From Corylus avellana (taxonomy: Eukaryota; Streptophyta; Magnoliopsida; Fagales; Betulaceae), in NCBI RefSeq assembly GCF_901000735.1, contig NC_081545.1, positions 11,935,132 through 11,999,131 of the forward strand: a DNA stretch of 64,000 nt, given 5' to 3'. The notes under the pieces were generated by a model. That model made no database searches, was not told where the DNA came from, and worked only from the letters and a program-made list of their open reading frames with translations. The position numbers and the translations under genes are program-made. This document shows positions 35,828 to 48,411 of this stretch, one piece after another; within the stretch, counting starts at the first letter, position 1, and the number at the start of each line of letters is the position of its first letter.

Positions 35828-36200
35828 AGGGGTGGTCGTAGCCACCCCCTTTGGCCATGTGGGGGGTGGGTGGCCACCCCTATGGGTTGTGGGGGTGGCT
35901 CGCCACCCTAATCTGGCCATTTGGGGTGGCTTGGCAACCCCCTTGACCATATGGGTGGCTGAGCCACCCCCAGAGGGTTTGGGCCGTGGGGGTGGCTGAA
36001 TCACCCCTATGGGCCGTGGGGGTGGATCGCCACCCATAATCCAACCATTTGGGGGTGGCTCAATGGGTTTGGGGGTGGTTTCGGCCATCCCCATTTGGCC
36101 CCTTGGGGTGGCTAAACCACCTCCATGGGCCTTACACCCCCAATTTAGCCAGATGGCCCCCAAATGGCGAAAGGGGGTTGCTACAACCACCTCAAGTTTT
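35828..36200. repeat. GC-rich imperfect repeats of GGGGTGGCT/GCCACCCC
   Basis: About ten short units alternate GTGGGGGTGGCT with CCACCCC and CCATTTGGGG segments, so the strand can fold on itself in many ways. The long minus-strand frame through here is proline/glycine-rich by composition and is not a gene. Confidence 0.65.
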
Positions 36201-36368
36201 TTTTTTTTTGGAATTCCATCAAAAAAATATGGGGCAATTTTGGAAATCAAAGACATAAAAAAAAAAAAAATGCGCGTGCACTGCATGTGTGAAATTTTTG
36301 GTTAAATTAGATGGAAATGGTTAATGGATGGGTCACATTGGAAATTTTTTTATACTTTGTTAAGGTAT

Positions 36369-37758
36369 TGTTAAGTGCCAAAATATTCATATTTTAGCCC
36401 TTAACTTATATTTGTTAATTCCTTAGTTTTGTTAGTTTGTGCTATTTTATTTCCTTTTTGTATTCTCTTTGTTTTATAGGTTTTTGAAAGAAAAGAAAGC
36501 ATTTTCGGAAATATCGGGCTTAAAGGACAAAATTGGGAAGAAGCTAGAAGTTTTGGATCAAGCTTAAGCATTCAAATAGTGCGATTGATCGCAGGGGACC
36601 TGCGCTCGAGCGCACTACCAGAGAGGTCCAGACGAGCGAGAAAGGCATGCGCTCGTGCGCACAAGAAGAAGACTCGATCGCATTTTTGATCGAGCGCAGA
36701 AGACACATGATCGAGCGCACCCGGGCCGCCATCGAGCGTACCCGTGCTTTGGAGAAAAGAATCAGAGGCGGCCAGACTTCTTTTGCTTTCTATATTAGGG
36801 TTTTTCTAATCATAGTTTCACTAGGACTTAACCCTACGAGTTTACTAGGGTTTCTAGGATTTATAGAGTTTTCCTAAGCCTATGAATAGACCTCTAAGCC
36901 ACACAATTGAGGAGACAACTCTTGGAGAGCGAAATTTGAGGCTACTTTAAGGAGTCATTTTTTGTTATTTCTTTCCCTTTTCTTTTAGCATTATTTTAAT
37001 TATATGTAACTAATTACTTTAGTAGGGCTAGATTGAAGCCATAATTATGTTTCTTTAATATTTCAATATTGCGCCTTTGTGATAATCATATTGTGATGCT
37101 TAACTTGATTAATTCATATTTTATTGAATTCCTTATATGTGTGTGATTGTCCATTATATGCATGTGGTATGGATTAGTTATTTAAGTGAATTTGGATGAT
37201 CGAGTCCTGGGCTTAATAGAGTGACAAAAGAATTTCCTCACGGGCTCTTAGGTTAATCAACATGGAAATCGGGAGTAGACACCCATGCCCTAGGCCTCAT
37301 ATGTTTGTCGATTTCCACAGATTTATGCTTTCTTAAAGAACAACTTAGTAGACACCCATGCTAAATCCTTTAAGAAAGAAAAGAAATTAGAGTAGACACC
37401 CATGCCTAATTCCTTGCTTAGGGAGATCAATATCTTAAGGAGTAGACACCTATACCCTTAGGTTGGCAAACTTTAGGTATTCATAATATGATTGGAACAT
37501 TGGCATATTGTTATATTATTGAGCATGATTAGTGGTAGATATCAAAGCCGTACCTTGTCATTTATCTTTATTTCTTTTCAATATACCAATATCAATTTAG
37601 TGACAACTTTGATATGTTAATCAATTCTAAGCGAAATCAACAATCTCGGTGGGAACGATCTTGTACTTGCTGCACTATACTACTGTTTTGATTTGTGCAC
37701 TTGCGAGTTAAAACATACCAATTATTATCTATTAATTTAGGTAGTATTTGGCACAATA
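36369..37758 (+). repeat. 5' LTR of element D
   Basis: It starts TGTTAAGTGCCAAAATATTC and ends GGCACAATA (the 3' LTR ends GGCACAACA). A dense CTCGAGCGCAC/GATCGAGCGCAC cluster (36578-36745) lies about 140 bp upstream of the TATA-like TATGAATAGA (36881-36890). Four spaced copies of AGTAGACACCCATGCC-like sequence occur at 37273-37458. A U5 stem (CTTGTACTTG...CACTTGCGAG) is near the 3' end. Confidence 0.85.
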
Positions 37759-37764
37759 AGTTTT

Positions 37765-37782
37765 TGGCGCCGTTGATTGTTT
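37765..37782 (+). other. partial tRNA-Asp primer binding site
   Basis: Only the first 11 bases (TGGCGCCGTTG) match the tRNA-Asp complement. The rest has diverged or been lost. Confidence 0.6.
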
Positions 37783-38108
37783 GATTTTGTTTGGAATTTT
37801 TTTTCCCTTAGTTATTTTTGTTTTAATTTAGTTTTCTATTTTCTGGTTTCAGGAGTTTCTGTTCTGCCTCCTGAGGTGCGCTCGAGCACCCATACCAGGG
37901 CGATTGAGTGCTCCTGTGCGATCAAGCGCACTAGCAGGTGCGATCGATCGCACATCCGGATAGCAACACAGAAACTGTTTTAATTATAGATTTGATTTTT
38001 TTTCTTTCGTTTCATGTAGGGTCATTCGAATCTGCATTTTCGTAAGTCTTTATTTTGAATTTGTTTTTATTTCCCTTTAAATTTTAACTTATTTTTGTTA
38101 TTTTATTT

Positions 38109-39531
38109 TTGTTTTCACACATATGGGGAGGTATTCCGATGCCCCATGGACCATGTTCATTTTGCCATGACCCTTGTCACAATGTTAGAGAATGTCCTTC
38201 AACAAGACAATTTTCTAACTATTCTTATGGGCATATGAACACATCATGCTCTAGACGAGGGAACAACCGCTATTTTGATTCCTGTAACCCGTCATGGAGC
38301 CAGCAGTTCAATTTCTCGGGGCAAGCTCAAGCTCTTGGAATTCATGCTCCACAATTTCATGGACTGCAACATCAATCATATCTGTAGTTCTATGATCATT
38401 AATATTCCTCTCAATCAGCTCCACACCAGCAATATCAGGCTGAACCACCTCCTCCTGAGGTCTCTGAAGAGTTGCTAGAGAATATCAGAGTGTTGATCGA
38501 AAGTATAGAACAAATGACTAAGAGAACACGGCAAGACATTGAGGAGATGAAGGCCCACTGCAAACAGAAAGGGGATATTCTCTAAGAAGAAGAAGAAGCA
38601 CACCAAGAGGAGCCATCTTCCACCTATTGGCCTCCACAGTACTAAAAAGACGAGCCATCTCCACAGTTCTATGGTCAATCATATTTTTGTCTTAGCCACA
38701 GTCCGAGGCAATCCATTTTTAAGATAGAAGCTCAAGAAGAGGTGCCATCTCCCATATATGATTATTCATATTCCTCTCAACATCAACAATACCAAGAAGA
38801 ACCATCTCCTCTAAAGAGTTCTACCTTAGAAGAAGCATATGTTGCCTTAGAAAAAGAGCATGCTTCCTATAAAGAAGAGATGTCAGCTCATCTTAGCCAA
38901 ATGGAGGAAAGCAATCGATCATTTGAAAGGAGGGAGAACTCCCGCATGCAATCATTTGAAAGGATGGAGGCTCATTTCAAGCAAATATCAAATATCCTCA
39001 AAGAAGAAGAGTGTCAAGGTCAGTTGGTGGCCAATCCTATTGAGCACTATATGGAGGAAGAGTGCACCTACTATCATAAGCAAGCTATTACATTGAAGAG
39101 TAAAGAAGTGATTGAAAATCAAGTGGATGAGAGGAAGGAGGAGCAAACTAAGGTTCCACAAGAACCACACCGGGAAAAAGAAGAGCACTGAGAATTCTTC
39201 AACATCAGCTCTTATTCCCGAAGTACTAAGAGTCCATGAGAGAAGTCTGCTAGAGCTACCAAGTGAGCAAATTGAGGACATCAAGATAGAAAAGCTCCAT
39301 GAGTTTTCTTCTTATTTTATTCCAGTTCATGATTCCCCACCGGATGAGAAACTGTTTGAGAAAACTCAGTGTGGTCCACCCCGATCTACAGAAAATTGGA
39401 ATCTCCCTGCTATAGGAAAAATTCATTATTTCTGGTGCAAGAGAAGAGAAGATTGGTACTTCAAGTTTAAGAGGAGGACAACAGTCTGGCTGAAGACGTT
39501 AAACTTAGTACTCATGGGAGGCACCCCATAG
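38109..39531 (+). pseudogene. element D mini-gag: zinc knuckle plus coiled coil
   Basis: One frame from 38109 to 39191 opens with the motif IPMPHGPCSFCHDPCHNVRE, a C-x2-C-x4-H-x4-C zinc knuckle. A Q/P-rich region follows, then a charged, probably coiled-coil segment (LLENIRVLIESIEQMTKRTR, EEAYVALEKEHASYKEEMSA). In-frame stops are at 38385, about 38399, about 38581 and about 38642. A shifted frame to 39531 ends TVWLKTLNLVLMGGTP. A capsid domain is absent upstream, where the leader is motif-rich. The original product would bind RNA and self-associate (inferred). It parallels the mini-gags of B and C. Confidence 0.65.
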
Positions 39532-40800
39532 CATATCCTTTTTATTTCTTTGTTTTCTTTTTATTTCATTTTTATTTTATTTATTTATTTTTACTATTAT
39601 TTATTTTTTTGTTTTCCTTTGTTACTATAGTGTTTTCTTTTGTAGGGACAAGTGTGTTTCAGTTCAAGTTTGGGGGTGTGCTATAAGCCATGCTATTCCA
39701 GACAATTCATCCATCTCCCGGGTAAGATCTTTCCATGATACACATTGGGGACAATGTGTAATTTAAGTTTGGGGGTATGGGAGACACACTTTCACACACG
39801 TTGTTCCTATATTTATATTTTTTATTTTCATTGGTGAGCTTAAAATTTTGAACACATGATCTAATGATAGAGTTTTTCAGTTTAGTTACTTGCTTAAGGC
39901 ATTTGAGAATTCACATGTTTGATCTGATCTACACGCACATTAGCACATAATTTGTGGGGTATAACATATGAACTTGTTGTGTATGTTTTAATGTCTTGTG
40001 TAAATTGGATGACTTATTAGATGGATACTTTGGCATATATATAATAATAATGATCATTGATAAGCTTTTCACTAAGTAACTGGACCTCTTGCCTCATTAA
40101 GCATTGAGTATTCACGTCAAATGGTGAAGAATTTTGATTTGGTTAATATCATAGTTAGTTTGGTTTCGTAGCCTTTTTGACTCAAGATAGTAAGTCTTGA
40201 TGGGTGTCTTTATACCTAATGCCCTAAAACCACCTGATTTGGGAGTCATTGACTCAACACTCGTTACATGGGTCAATTAGAAAGCTTAAGGGAACAAAAC
40301 ATGACACAACCTGACCAAGAAGAAAAAGAAAAAAAGAAGAGAAAGAAAAAGAAAGTTATGCTATAGTTATTCGTTCTGATGGGGATTTCAATGAACTTTG
40401 AGATATTGAGACATTATATATTGGAAATAATTGGAAGCTTCATATTTATGTGCTACTTCACTTTACACTATTTTGAACTTGTGATGCCTTAATCTGCCTT
40501 TTCTAAGTGAATAGACTTTAAAATCCAATTCATTATGAAGATGGAGTTTTCCTTTTTAAACTTGCCAATGAATGAAAACATGGTTTTGAGTGACACTTGA
40601 GTTTTGGATAACATGAACTTGGGCATAATGTTTGTGGGTAACATTTCTGAAAAACCGTCACGAGACTTCACAAGTCCTCTAGGGAATTCCTAGGGGTTTA
40701 AAAGGCTTGTTGCATATGCTAAATGCAATCGTACATCCCACAAAAGAAGGATTTATCTTTTTATTTTTAGTTTCGTATTGCTAAGGGACTAGGAATATGT
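39532..40800 (+). other. element D 3' non-coding block with stem-loop and internal PPTs
   Basis: AAGTTTGGGGGT occurs at 39666-39677 and 39765-39776. Before the second copy lies ACACATTG-GGGA-CAATGTGT (39740-39759). Blocks near 40145-40300 and 40660-40735 match those of elements B and C. A GA-rich run lies near 40316-40354. Confidence 0.7.
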
Positions 40801-40813
40801 AAGTTTGGGGGTG
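40801..40813 (+). other. element D 3' polypurine tract
   Basis: AAGTTTGGGGGTG directly before the LTR start TGTTAAGTGCC. Confidence 0.8.
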
Positions 40814-42195
40814 TGTTAAGTGCCAAAATATTCATATTTTAGCCCTTAACTTATATTTGTTAGTTTGTGCTATTTTATTTCCTTTTTGTATTCTCTCTCT
40901 TTTATTGGTTTTTGGAAGAATATAAAGCATATTTGGAAGTATCAGGCTTAAAAGACAAAATTGGGAAGAAGCTAGAAGTTTTGGATCAATCTTAAGCATT
41001 TAGATAGTGCAATCGATCGCAGGGGACCTGCGCTTGAGCGCACTACCAGAGAGGTCTAGACGAGCGAGCAAGGCGCGCGCTCGCACGCACTAGAAGAAGA
41101 CTCGATCGCATTTGCGATTGAGCGCAAAAGACATACGATCGATCTCAGGTCTGTGATCGAGCGCACACGGGCCGCGATCGAGCGCACCCATGCGCTGGAG
41201 AAAGAATTGCAGCCAGACTTCTTTTGCTTTCCATATTAGGGTTTTCCTAATCCTTGTTGCACTAGGACTTAAGCCTATGAGTTTACTAGGGTTTCTAGGA
41301 TTTCTAGAGTATTCCTAAACCTATAAATAGACCTCTAAGCCACACAATTGAGGAGACAACTCTTGGAGAGAGGAATTGGAGGCTACTTCAAGGAGTCGTT
41401 TTCGTTCTTTCTTTCCCTCTTATTTTAGCTTTATTTTAATTATGTGTAACTAATAACTTTAGTAGGGCTAGATTGAAGCGGTAATTATGTTTCTTTAATA
41501 TTTCAATATTGGCGTCTTTGCGATAATCATATTGTGATGCTTAATTTCATTAATTTCAGTTTTATTGAATTCCTCATATGTGTGTAATTGGCCATTATAT
41601 GCATGTGGTATAGATTAGTTATTTAAGTGAATTTGGATGATCGAGTCCTGGGCTTAATAGAGTGACAAAAGAATTTCATTACGGGCTCTTAGGTTAATCA
41701 ACATGGAGAATCAGGAGTAGACACCCATGCCCTAGGCCTTATGTGTTTGTCGATTTCCACAGATTTATGTTTTCTTAAGGAATAACTTAGTAGACATCCA
41801 TGCTAAATCCTTTAAGAAAGAAAAAAATTAAAGTAGACACCCATGCCTAATTCGTCGATTAGGGAGATCAATTGCTTAAGGAGTAGACACCCATACCCTT
41901 AGGTTGGCAAACTTTAGGTATTCATAATATGATTAGAACATTGGCATATTGTTATATTATTGAGCATGATTAGTGGTGGATATCGAAGCCTTACGTTTTC
42001 ATTTATCTTTATTTCTTTTCAATAAACCAATATCAATTTAGTGACAACTTTGATATTTTAATCAATTCTAAGCAAATTCAACAATCTCTGTGGGAACAAT
42101 CTCGTACTTGTAGCACTATACTACTGATCTTGTGCACTTGCGAGTTAAAACATACCAATTATTATCTATTAATTTATGTAGTATTTGGCACAACA
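40814..42195 (+). repeat. 3' LTR of element D
   Basis: Nearly the same length as the 5' LTR and clearly its copy, with scattered substitutions and small indels. The motif cluster is at 41007-41192 and the TATA box CTATAAATAG at 41331-41340. It ends GGCACAACA. Confidence 0.87.
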
Positions 42196-42273
42196 GGTAC
42201 ATTGCCAAATTTTAATCATTGGAGGGCAAATTGCGAATGAGGTGAAACATTAGGGGGGTAAAGTATATTTCCC

Positions 42274-42723
42274 TTACCTTTCCCTTTTTGTTTTTTGTTT
42301 GTTTGTTTGTTTGTTCTTGAAAAAATTCAACTATTATTGATAGCTTGAAAAAGATCAACAAGATCACATAGTAGGGAGAATTTCCTCCTTACCGACAATA
42401 CCACAATACCATAGACGCGCGGTGGAATTTCTTCCATCTAGGTTTTATCTATGACGTATGTTAGAACATTTTTTGGTCTAATAGTCTTCGATTTGTGTGA
42501 ACGGCACATTCTTCATGTTCTTCAACGCATTCTTGATCTTCAATCTTCACGCTCCTACAAAACAATAACAAATTCAGAGAACTTGCCCGTCGGGTGCCTG
42601 CGGGTCTCAGTCCAATGCCTAAATTAGTTCTTTTTAGAAAAGTATCCAATATACAATAATTGAGTCTGTCGTTATACCTAGGATAATGGCCTATTTGTAG
42701 GCTTGGTTGTTGAGCAGAATATG
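42274..42723. other. spacer, nothing recognised
   Basis: Contains a (TTTG)n run near 42296-42315. I see no gene or element ends. Confidence 0.5.
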
Positions 42724-44763
42724 TAACACCCCCAAAATTGGGCTTGGCTAACCTGGCAGGGTTATTAGCAATTACGCCAGTTTAACCAACTTGTGGTTAA
42801 ATGAGGAATCGCCCCTCTAAGCATTATCAAAGTTAATGCATAGGAAGGTGATATAAATTTGAGAAAAACTATTGAATCATCATATGGACAAGCATATTCC
42901 TCAAAATTAAGACATGGAGCAACTAATAATAATAAGCAAACCTGTCAGCAGCATGACGATTCTAAAGCAACATCCATAGTGGCAACTGTGCCACTCCTGG
43001 GTTCTAGTGATAACTTCCTAAAAAATAATAATAGCGTAAGTCTAACAACTTAGTAAGTAAACCTCACAATTAGGCATGATTGAGCCCATTTAAGCAGAAA
43101 TAAACGTCCAGTTTTAGTAAACATTTAAAAGAGATGTTGTCTCCGTTAATACACCATAAAAGTATCGTTTAGTTAATAAAAGAGAGGTGTATTCCCAGAG
43201 GCAATCGCCTAAGCATTTTAATGCAGGAAAAACTAGTTCTTTATAGGTCATAACTTTCATGTATGGTCTACCCGAGATATTACCCATTCTCAACAGGGTT
43301 GGTACTTTCCCGAGGGACCTGTAATACAATGCAAGTGCCCCAGCCATTGTATGCTATTGTACATAACAATAGTGGCACGACCGAGTCCGACCTCGGGTGG
43401 CCCACACCGCTAATGATGTCTGTCCTGTAGTGACTGAGTCAATAGGGAATGATTGCGCCTGGTCACGAAACAATTGGATCCAAAGACCACATAACATACA
43501 CACATTTGACCATAGGATTAAGTCTACATAGTAAGCCTATGGCCATTATACCGCACATACCGGTATACCATGTCATACAGTACATCTTATTAATCATTTG
43601 ATAAAGCAGTTACCAAGTTATTAAGAAAGTAGACATGCTCATATCATACTCGTGGTCAGTCAATTGACATATCCCAAGTTTTTAAGGAAAGAGTTTGTAA
43701 GTGTTTACCTACCTTGAACGCTCGCCTGAATCCTCCGACATCGCTAAATCCTGCTATAACGCAATACGACACATCATTATGCGCAATTTTAGAGGACCTT
43801 TACAAGTAAAATAATAAGCCTTATCTAACAGAAGGATTGCTAGACTCTAAAATACACACGAGTGGGGCTTAAGGGCTAGTGCCTGTCTTCCTGACCGTAC
43901 GTCCTGGCTCGAGGGCGTACGTCTGGTCAATGGTTAGGTCATCCGTCTAAAGCTTCAAACTGTGTTTTAAGGCTTCTATAAAATCTATAAGCTACTATAT
44001 CCCCTTCTAGACTAAGAGATAAACACATTGAACGCAAGAAAACATGCAATACAAGGAATTAAAGAAGCTTTCGAAACTATTTTGAAAACATTTCTTGTTT
44101 TGTAAGGAAAAGAGTAAAGAGCTTAACATAACATCTTTTGAAAACTTACAACATTTAAGAATGCAATAAAAACAGTAGCTAAAGCATATAATGGGCAAGG
44201 GGTTACCTCTTGGAGCAACCTCCAAGAAAACACCTCTTCTTCTTCACAAAACACACAACCTCACAAGAACATACTCACAAAAGGATTCTGGAAGCCTGTG
44301 TAACGCCCAAGATAATTATTAAGTTTATTAATAATAACTTCATAGTAATCTATATTAATTAATGAGATAAAACATGGGATGATTTAGAATAATAGATATA
44401 ATAAAATGGGATTAACGGTATTAGGATAATAATTCCTAGTGTGGTAAATAATTATATGTATGGGTAAATTGTAGTTGAAATAAATAGTAGGGGTGAAATA
44501 TAAATTAAGAAAGATGAATTAAAGGTAGTGGGGGGTAAATCTTGCAATTCTAAATAGTTGGGGCATTAAAATAGAAATAGAATCTTATCCCATGCCACAT
44601 GTCAAATTTTCATTGGCCATTGGAGATACCTTATCTCCTTAGTTTTAAAAGAAAAATGCAAAAAAAATACAAGTCTTTTGGTGGGCCCCACTACAGCAGC
44701 CCACTCCCTCACCCATCCTTTCTTTCTTTCCTTCTTTCTTTCTCCCTCACCCCCATCTCACGC

Positions 44764-44783
44764 NNNNNNNNNNNNNNNNNNNN
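44764..44783. other. assembly gap (20 N)
   Basis: The sequence right of the gap (CAAGATAATTATTAAGTTTG) repeats the start of the LTR left of it, with several percent difference and a small indel. This suggests merged haplotypes or a true local duplication. Confidence 0.9.
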
Positions 44784-46577
44784 CAAGATAATTATTAAGT
44801 TTGTTATTAATAATTTCATAGTAATCTAAATTAATTAATGAGATAAAACATGGAATGATTTAGAATAATAGATATAATAAAATGGGATTAACGGTATTAA
44901 GATAATAATTCCTAGTATGATAAATAATTATATGTATGGATAAACTGTAGTTAAAATAAATGGTAGGGGTAAATTTTGCAATTCTAAATAGTTGGGGCAT
45001 TAAAAAAGAAATAGAATCTTATCCTATGCCACATGTCAAATTTTCATTGGCCATTGGAAATACCTTATCTCCTTAGTTTAAAAAAAAAAATAATAATAAT
45101 AATAATAATACAAGTCTTTTGGTGGGCCCCCTGCAGTAGCCCACTTTCCCCCCATCCTTTCTTCCTTTCCTTCCTTCTTTCTTTCTCCCTCACCCCCCTT
45201 TCTCACGCACACAGCAGCCCCATCCCTTTTTCCCCATTTCTCCTCCTTTGTCTCACTCATTCTTCTCCCACACACACATACACATGGCCAAGTGGGAGAG
45301 AGAACGAACTTGAGTGGGAGAAAGGGAGCCAGCCGTGAGAAAGAAAGGAGAAGAAGAAGAAAAAAAAGAGAAGAAGAGGAAAGTGACGAATTTTATGGGG
45401 GATTCGGCCAAGGGTGCTTGTGAGGTAAAAACTCTAGTCTTTTCTTGTAATTTTTGTTATGTTTGTGAGATTAGAAGCTAGAAATTGTTTGGATTTGTGG
45501 GGCTTTGATTTGGATCCGAAAATTAGGGTTCTTGAATGGGATTTTGTTATATTGTTAAAATCTTTAGTTTCTCTTTAAGGTTTTGTTCTACCCATTGGAT
45601 TCCAAGCTTGAAATCATAATGATTTGGAGGATTTTTAATTAGGCTTGAAAATTGGAGAAATTTGATGAGAAACCTAATTCATAAAATTAATGTGGGGCTT
45701 GTATGTGTAGTTGATTGCTATGCATTATTCAAGTTTTGGGTTATTTAATTTATGGGTTGAAACTCTAATTTTACCTATTGGTAAAGTATGAACATAAACC
45801 CTAATTTTATATGGTTTGTATTAATTTGGGATTTTAGGTATGTGAACACTAAGAATGTTGTTTGAATTGGTTAATTACATTTAAGGTGTTAAATAACCCT
45901 AGGCTTTCATGAGTTCAATAGAAATTGATGAATATGGGTTTAGGTTCTAATGTCATATTAGAATCATGGTAATTATTGTAAGTGTTTATGAGTATTATAA
46001 GTTGAGGTAAACGACATGGGAATGGATGTATATATATATATATGTTACATAGATAAGTACGATAGGGTCGTAGAATAATAATTATTGGGTTAACGTATGG
46101 AGCGTGATACTTGTAGTGCTCAAGTATCTTTATAGAGTATAAGTTGTTAAGCTAAGAATAGAGCTTAATTATGTGTTTATATTGTAAATGCTTAGGTGTA
46201 TCGCGGTTGAGTCAAGAGTTCACCGGAGGGTACTCAAGCGAACAAGGTAAGTATTTTACTTACTGGGCAAAAATATACTATTTTTAAAGTATAAAAGATG
46301 TTTTGGTTGAACGATTGATGAATGTTGTTTTAAGATACTATGACTATTGATGATGTTCTATGAGATATGTTGGTTGAATGTTTGATGAAATGTTTCTATG
46401 AGCTTTATGGGTTTGCAAAATAATGAGATGATTATGTTGTTAGAAGCATTGGTTGGTTTACATGATTTATGACATGATTCTATGATTTTATGATATGAGT
46501 TATGATAGCACATGAGTTCAATGATTCGTCGACATAAGCATGATCATGGCATGAGCAATGTAACGGAAATAGGGTCC

Positions 46578-47000
46578 AACTCCGGTGGTGATTGAGTATA
46601 GTCTCACTACTGTAGAGCTGGCCCATGCATAACGGAAACAAGGTTCAACTCCGGTGGTGATTGAGTGTGGTCTCACTATCGTAGAGCTGGCTCCATACAT
46701 AATGGAAAACGGGGTGACAACTCCGGTGGTGATTGAGTGTGGTCTCACTACCGAGAAGTTGGCCCAATGCATAATGAAAAACGGGGTGACATCTTCGGTG
46801 GTGATTGAGTATTGTCTCACTACCGAGAGTTGGCCTCATGTATAACTCTGGTGGTGATTAAGTATGGTCTCACTACCGGTGAGTTGGCCACATGTATGAC
46901 TCCGGTGATGATTGAGTATGGTCTCACTACCGTTGAGCAGGCCTCATGTATGACTCTGGTGGTGATTGAGTATTGTTTCACTACCGAGAGTTGGCCTCAC
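46578..47000 (+). repeat. minisatellite, seven units of 53-72 bp
   Basis: Each unit has CTCCGGTGGTGATTGAGT followed by TCTCACTACCG and GAGTTGGCC. The first three units are about 72 bp and end with a TAAYGGAAA...GGT segment; the last four are about 53 bp and lack it. The array lies in the 3' half of the solo LTR. Confidence 0.85.
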
Positions 47001-48411
47001 AATGGAACTAGTACAAGATGATGAGCATGAGCATAAGCATGCATAGCATATGATTGTATGATGATGATGATTGGATTTGTATGATTTTTACACTAGACGT
47101 ATCAATATGCATATGTGACTGGTATGGGACGGAACATATATGTATATTCTTATGGCTAGACATTGCATGATGATTTACTTATATTTTATCGTTGAACTAT
47201 GTATCTTGTAAGTGTGAACAAAGTTCAATTGTTATTTTTGATAAAACTAGTAAGTTTTATACTGCTGAGCGTCTTTATTTTATGGAGACGGCGGGCTCAT
47301 AATTCCGCCTGTATCATGGGTGGTGGTGATTCCCATGGTGCAGATGATGTTGTTGATGCAGGTGCAGAGACAATAGACGATGACCCTGTGGCCATGTATT
47401 TAGGTTACCACGGTGTCTGAGGCCTGGATACATTGGGCGTTTATTTTGTTGGACTAGTTGATAGCCCACTTTTGTAGAGCATTCATGTATATGCTTAGGC
47501 ATTGTTATTTTGTATATGGCTCGTGTCGTATGTGACACTTTTGTAAAGCCATTCTTTTGTATGTAAGCTTTAATCACTTAGATGTATTAATCAGCTCTGA
47601 TGTGGTACATATGTCTAACGCTATTTATTTTCCGTTGCAAAGATATGAACTCTGACAAATATTTAATGATGCATGTAGCTCTGTGTGGCATATTATACTG
47701 TCAATCAGGTTAATGCATGGGTTCATGGCATACTGCGGTATCGCCATGCCACTGTGACAATCCGCTTCGTTGTGGGTAATGCTTTTGAAAAAAAAAAAAA
47801 TTAGTCATGTTTTATCAAGCGGGTAGTCACAGCCTGGGGGCAACTTGAACGGTGGAATGGGCGTGGGTTAGAGGGGTATTTATAGGTGAAGAAAGGTTGA
47901 GGGCGCTACCAACTCCTTTGAAAAGTAGCGGACGTCCAGTACTATTGGGGCATACATTCCGGTACTATTTACTCAATGGTCTAAAGGGTGCTTCATACGT
48001 CTAGGTATTATCTAGTGGCTTTCAAAAAAGTAGCGTACGTCCAAGTGGTCCCTAGGCATACGTCCTTGTACTTTTTTGTAGGCGTACGTACGGTTGTCCA
48101 CCAGCGTACGTCTTCTACTAAGAATAGTAGCGTACGTCTGGTAACCGTAGCGTAGGTTCGGTTAGAAAGGGTTAAGCTTGGGTTTGTGCTTCAAAATGCC
48201 TAAGGAGTTTTAGGTTATAAGTATGGGCTTAGGTTCTTTGTTATAAAACCGGGTTTTCATAAATCATAGACACATGCTTCATTAAACCAAGTGGACATGA
48301 ATATATACACAAGTCTAATGTGCAATCCATATACACAAGTCTAGATAAAAGGTTTGTCTCTTCTTGTGAAATCCATATCCATTAATTGCACCTAAATTCG
48401 TGAATCCAAAG

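Larger units (their letters stand above)
36369..42195 (+). mobile_element. gypsy element D, non-autonomous
   Basis: A 5827-bp LTR element with LTRs of 1390 and 1382 bp, a partial tRNA-Asp primer site, a zinc-knuckle and coiled-coil mini-gag, a 3' non-coding block and a polypurine tract. Flanking 5-mers are GGTAT and GGTAC, a TSD with one change. No capsid, protease, RT or integrase is seen. It inserted into the TIR element around it. Confidence 0.85.
35648..42273. mobile_element. TIR element split by gypsy element D
   Basis: The left arm (ACTTTACTCCCTAATGTTTC..., 35648-35722) and the right arm (42201-42273; reverse complement ACTTTACCCCCCTAATGTTT...) form a roughly 70-bp imperfect inverted repeat. 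They lie 6.5 kb apart only because element D sits between them. Without D the element is about 0.8 kb, with the GGGTGGC-rich region as its interior. No transposase and no sure TSD. Confidence 0.6.
44299..47831 (+). mobile_element. solo LTR of about 3-3.5 kb with TSD GCCTG
   Basis: It starts TGTAACGCCCAAG and ends GGGTAGTCACA, with perfect GCCTG on both sides (44294-44298, 47832-47836). It carries a GA-rich leader near 45330-45390 and a minisatellite at 46578-47000, and no internal coding domain. A 20-N gap at 44764-44783 is flanked by two copies of the first roughly 450 bp, so the real length may be nearer 3 kb. Confidence 0.8.
42724..48411 (-). mobile_element. minus-strand LTR fragment split by a solo LTR
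   Basis: The parts at 42724-44298 and 47837-48411 belong to one LTR. On the minus strand it has a cluster of GACGTACGC-type motifs (48170-47925), a TATA box (CACCTATAAATACC, near 47875-47888), more GACGTACGC units near 43950-43896, and the end GGGGGTGTTACA at 42724. The start at the right is not a clear TG and may be cut by element B. The inserted solo LTR at 44299-47831 has TSD GCCTG. It resembles a chromovirus-type LTR, but no coding region is left to prove this. Confidence 0.6.

Noticed and set aside
35780..36286. 168-codon minus-strand open frame rich in Pro, Gly and Thr
   Set aside because: It runs through the GGGGTGGC/GCCACCCC repeat block. The composition explains the open frame and no domain is visible.
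45033..45338. 101-codon frame in the solo LTR
   Set aside because: It depends on T/C-rich low-complexity sequence and has a near copy beside the gap; no known domain.
46578..47000. CRISPR-like array
   Set aside because: The units are tandem with no unique spacers and lie in a plant LTR, so this is a minisatellite.
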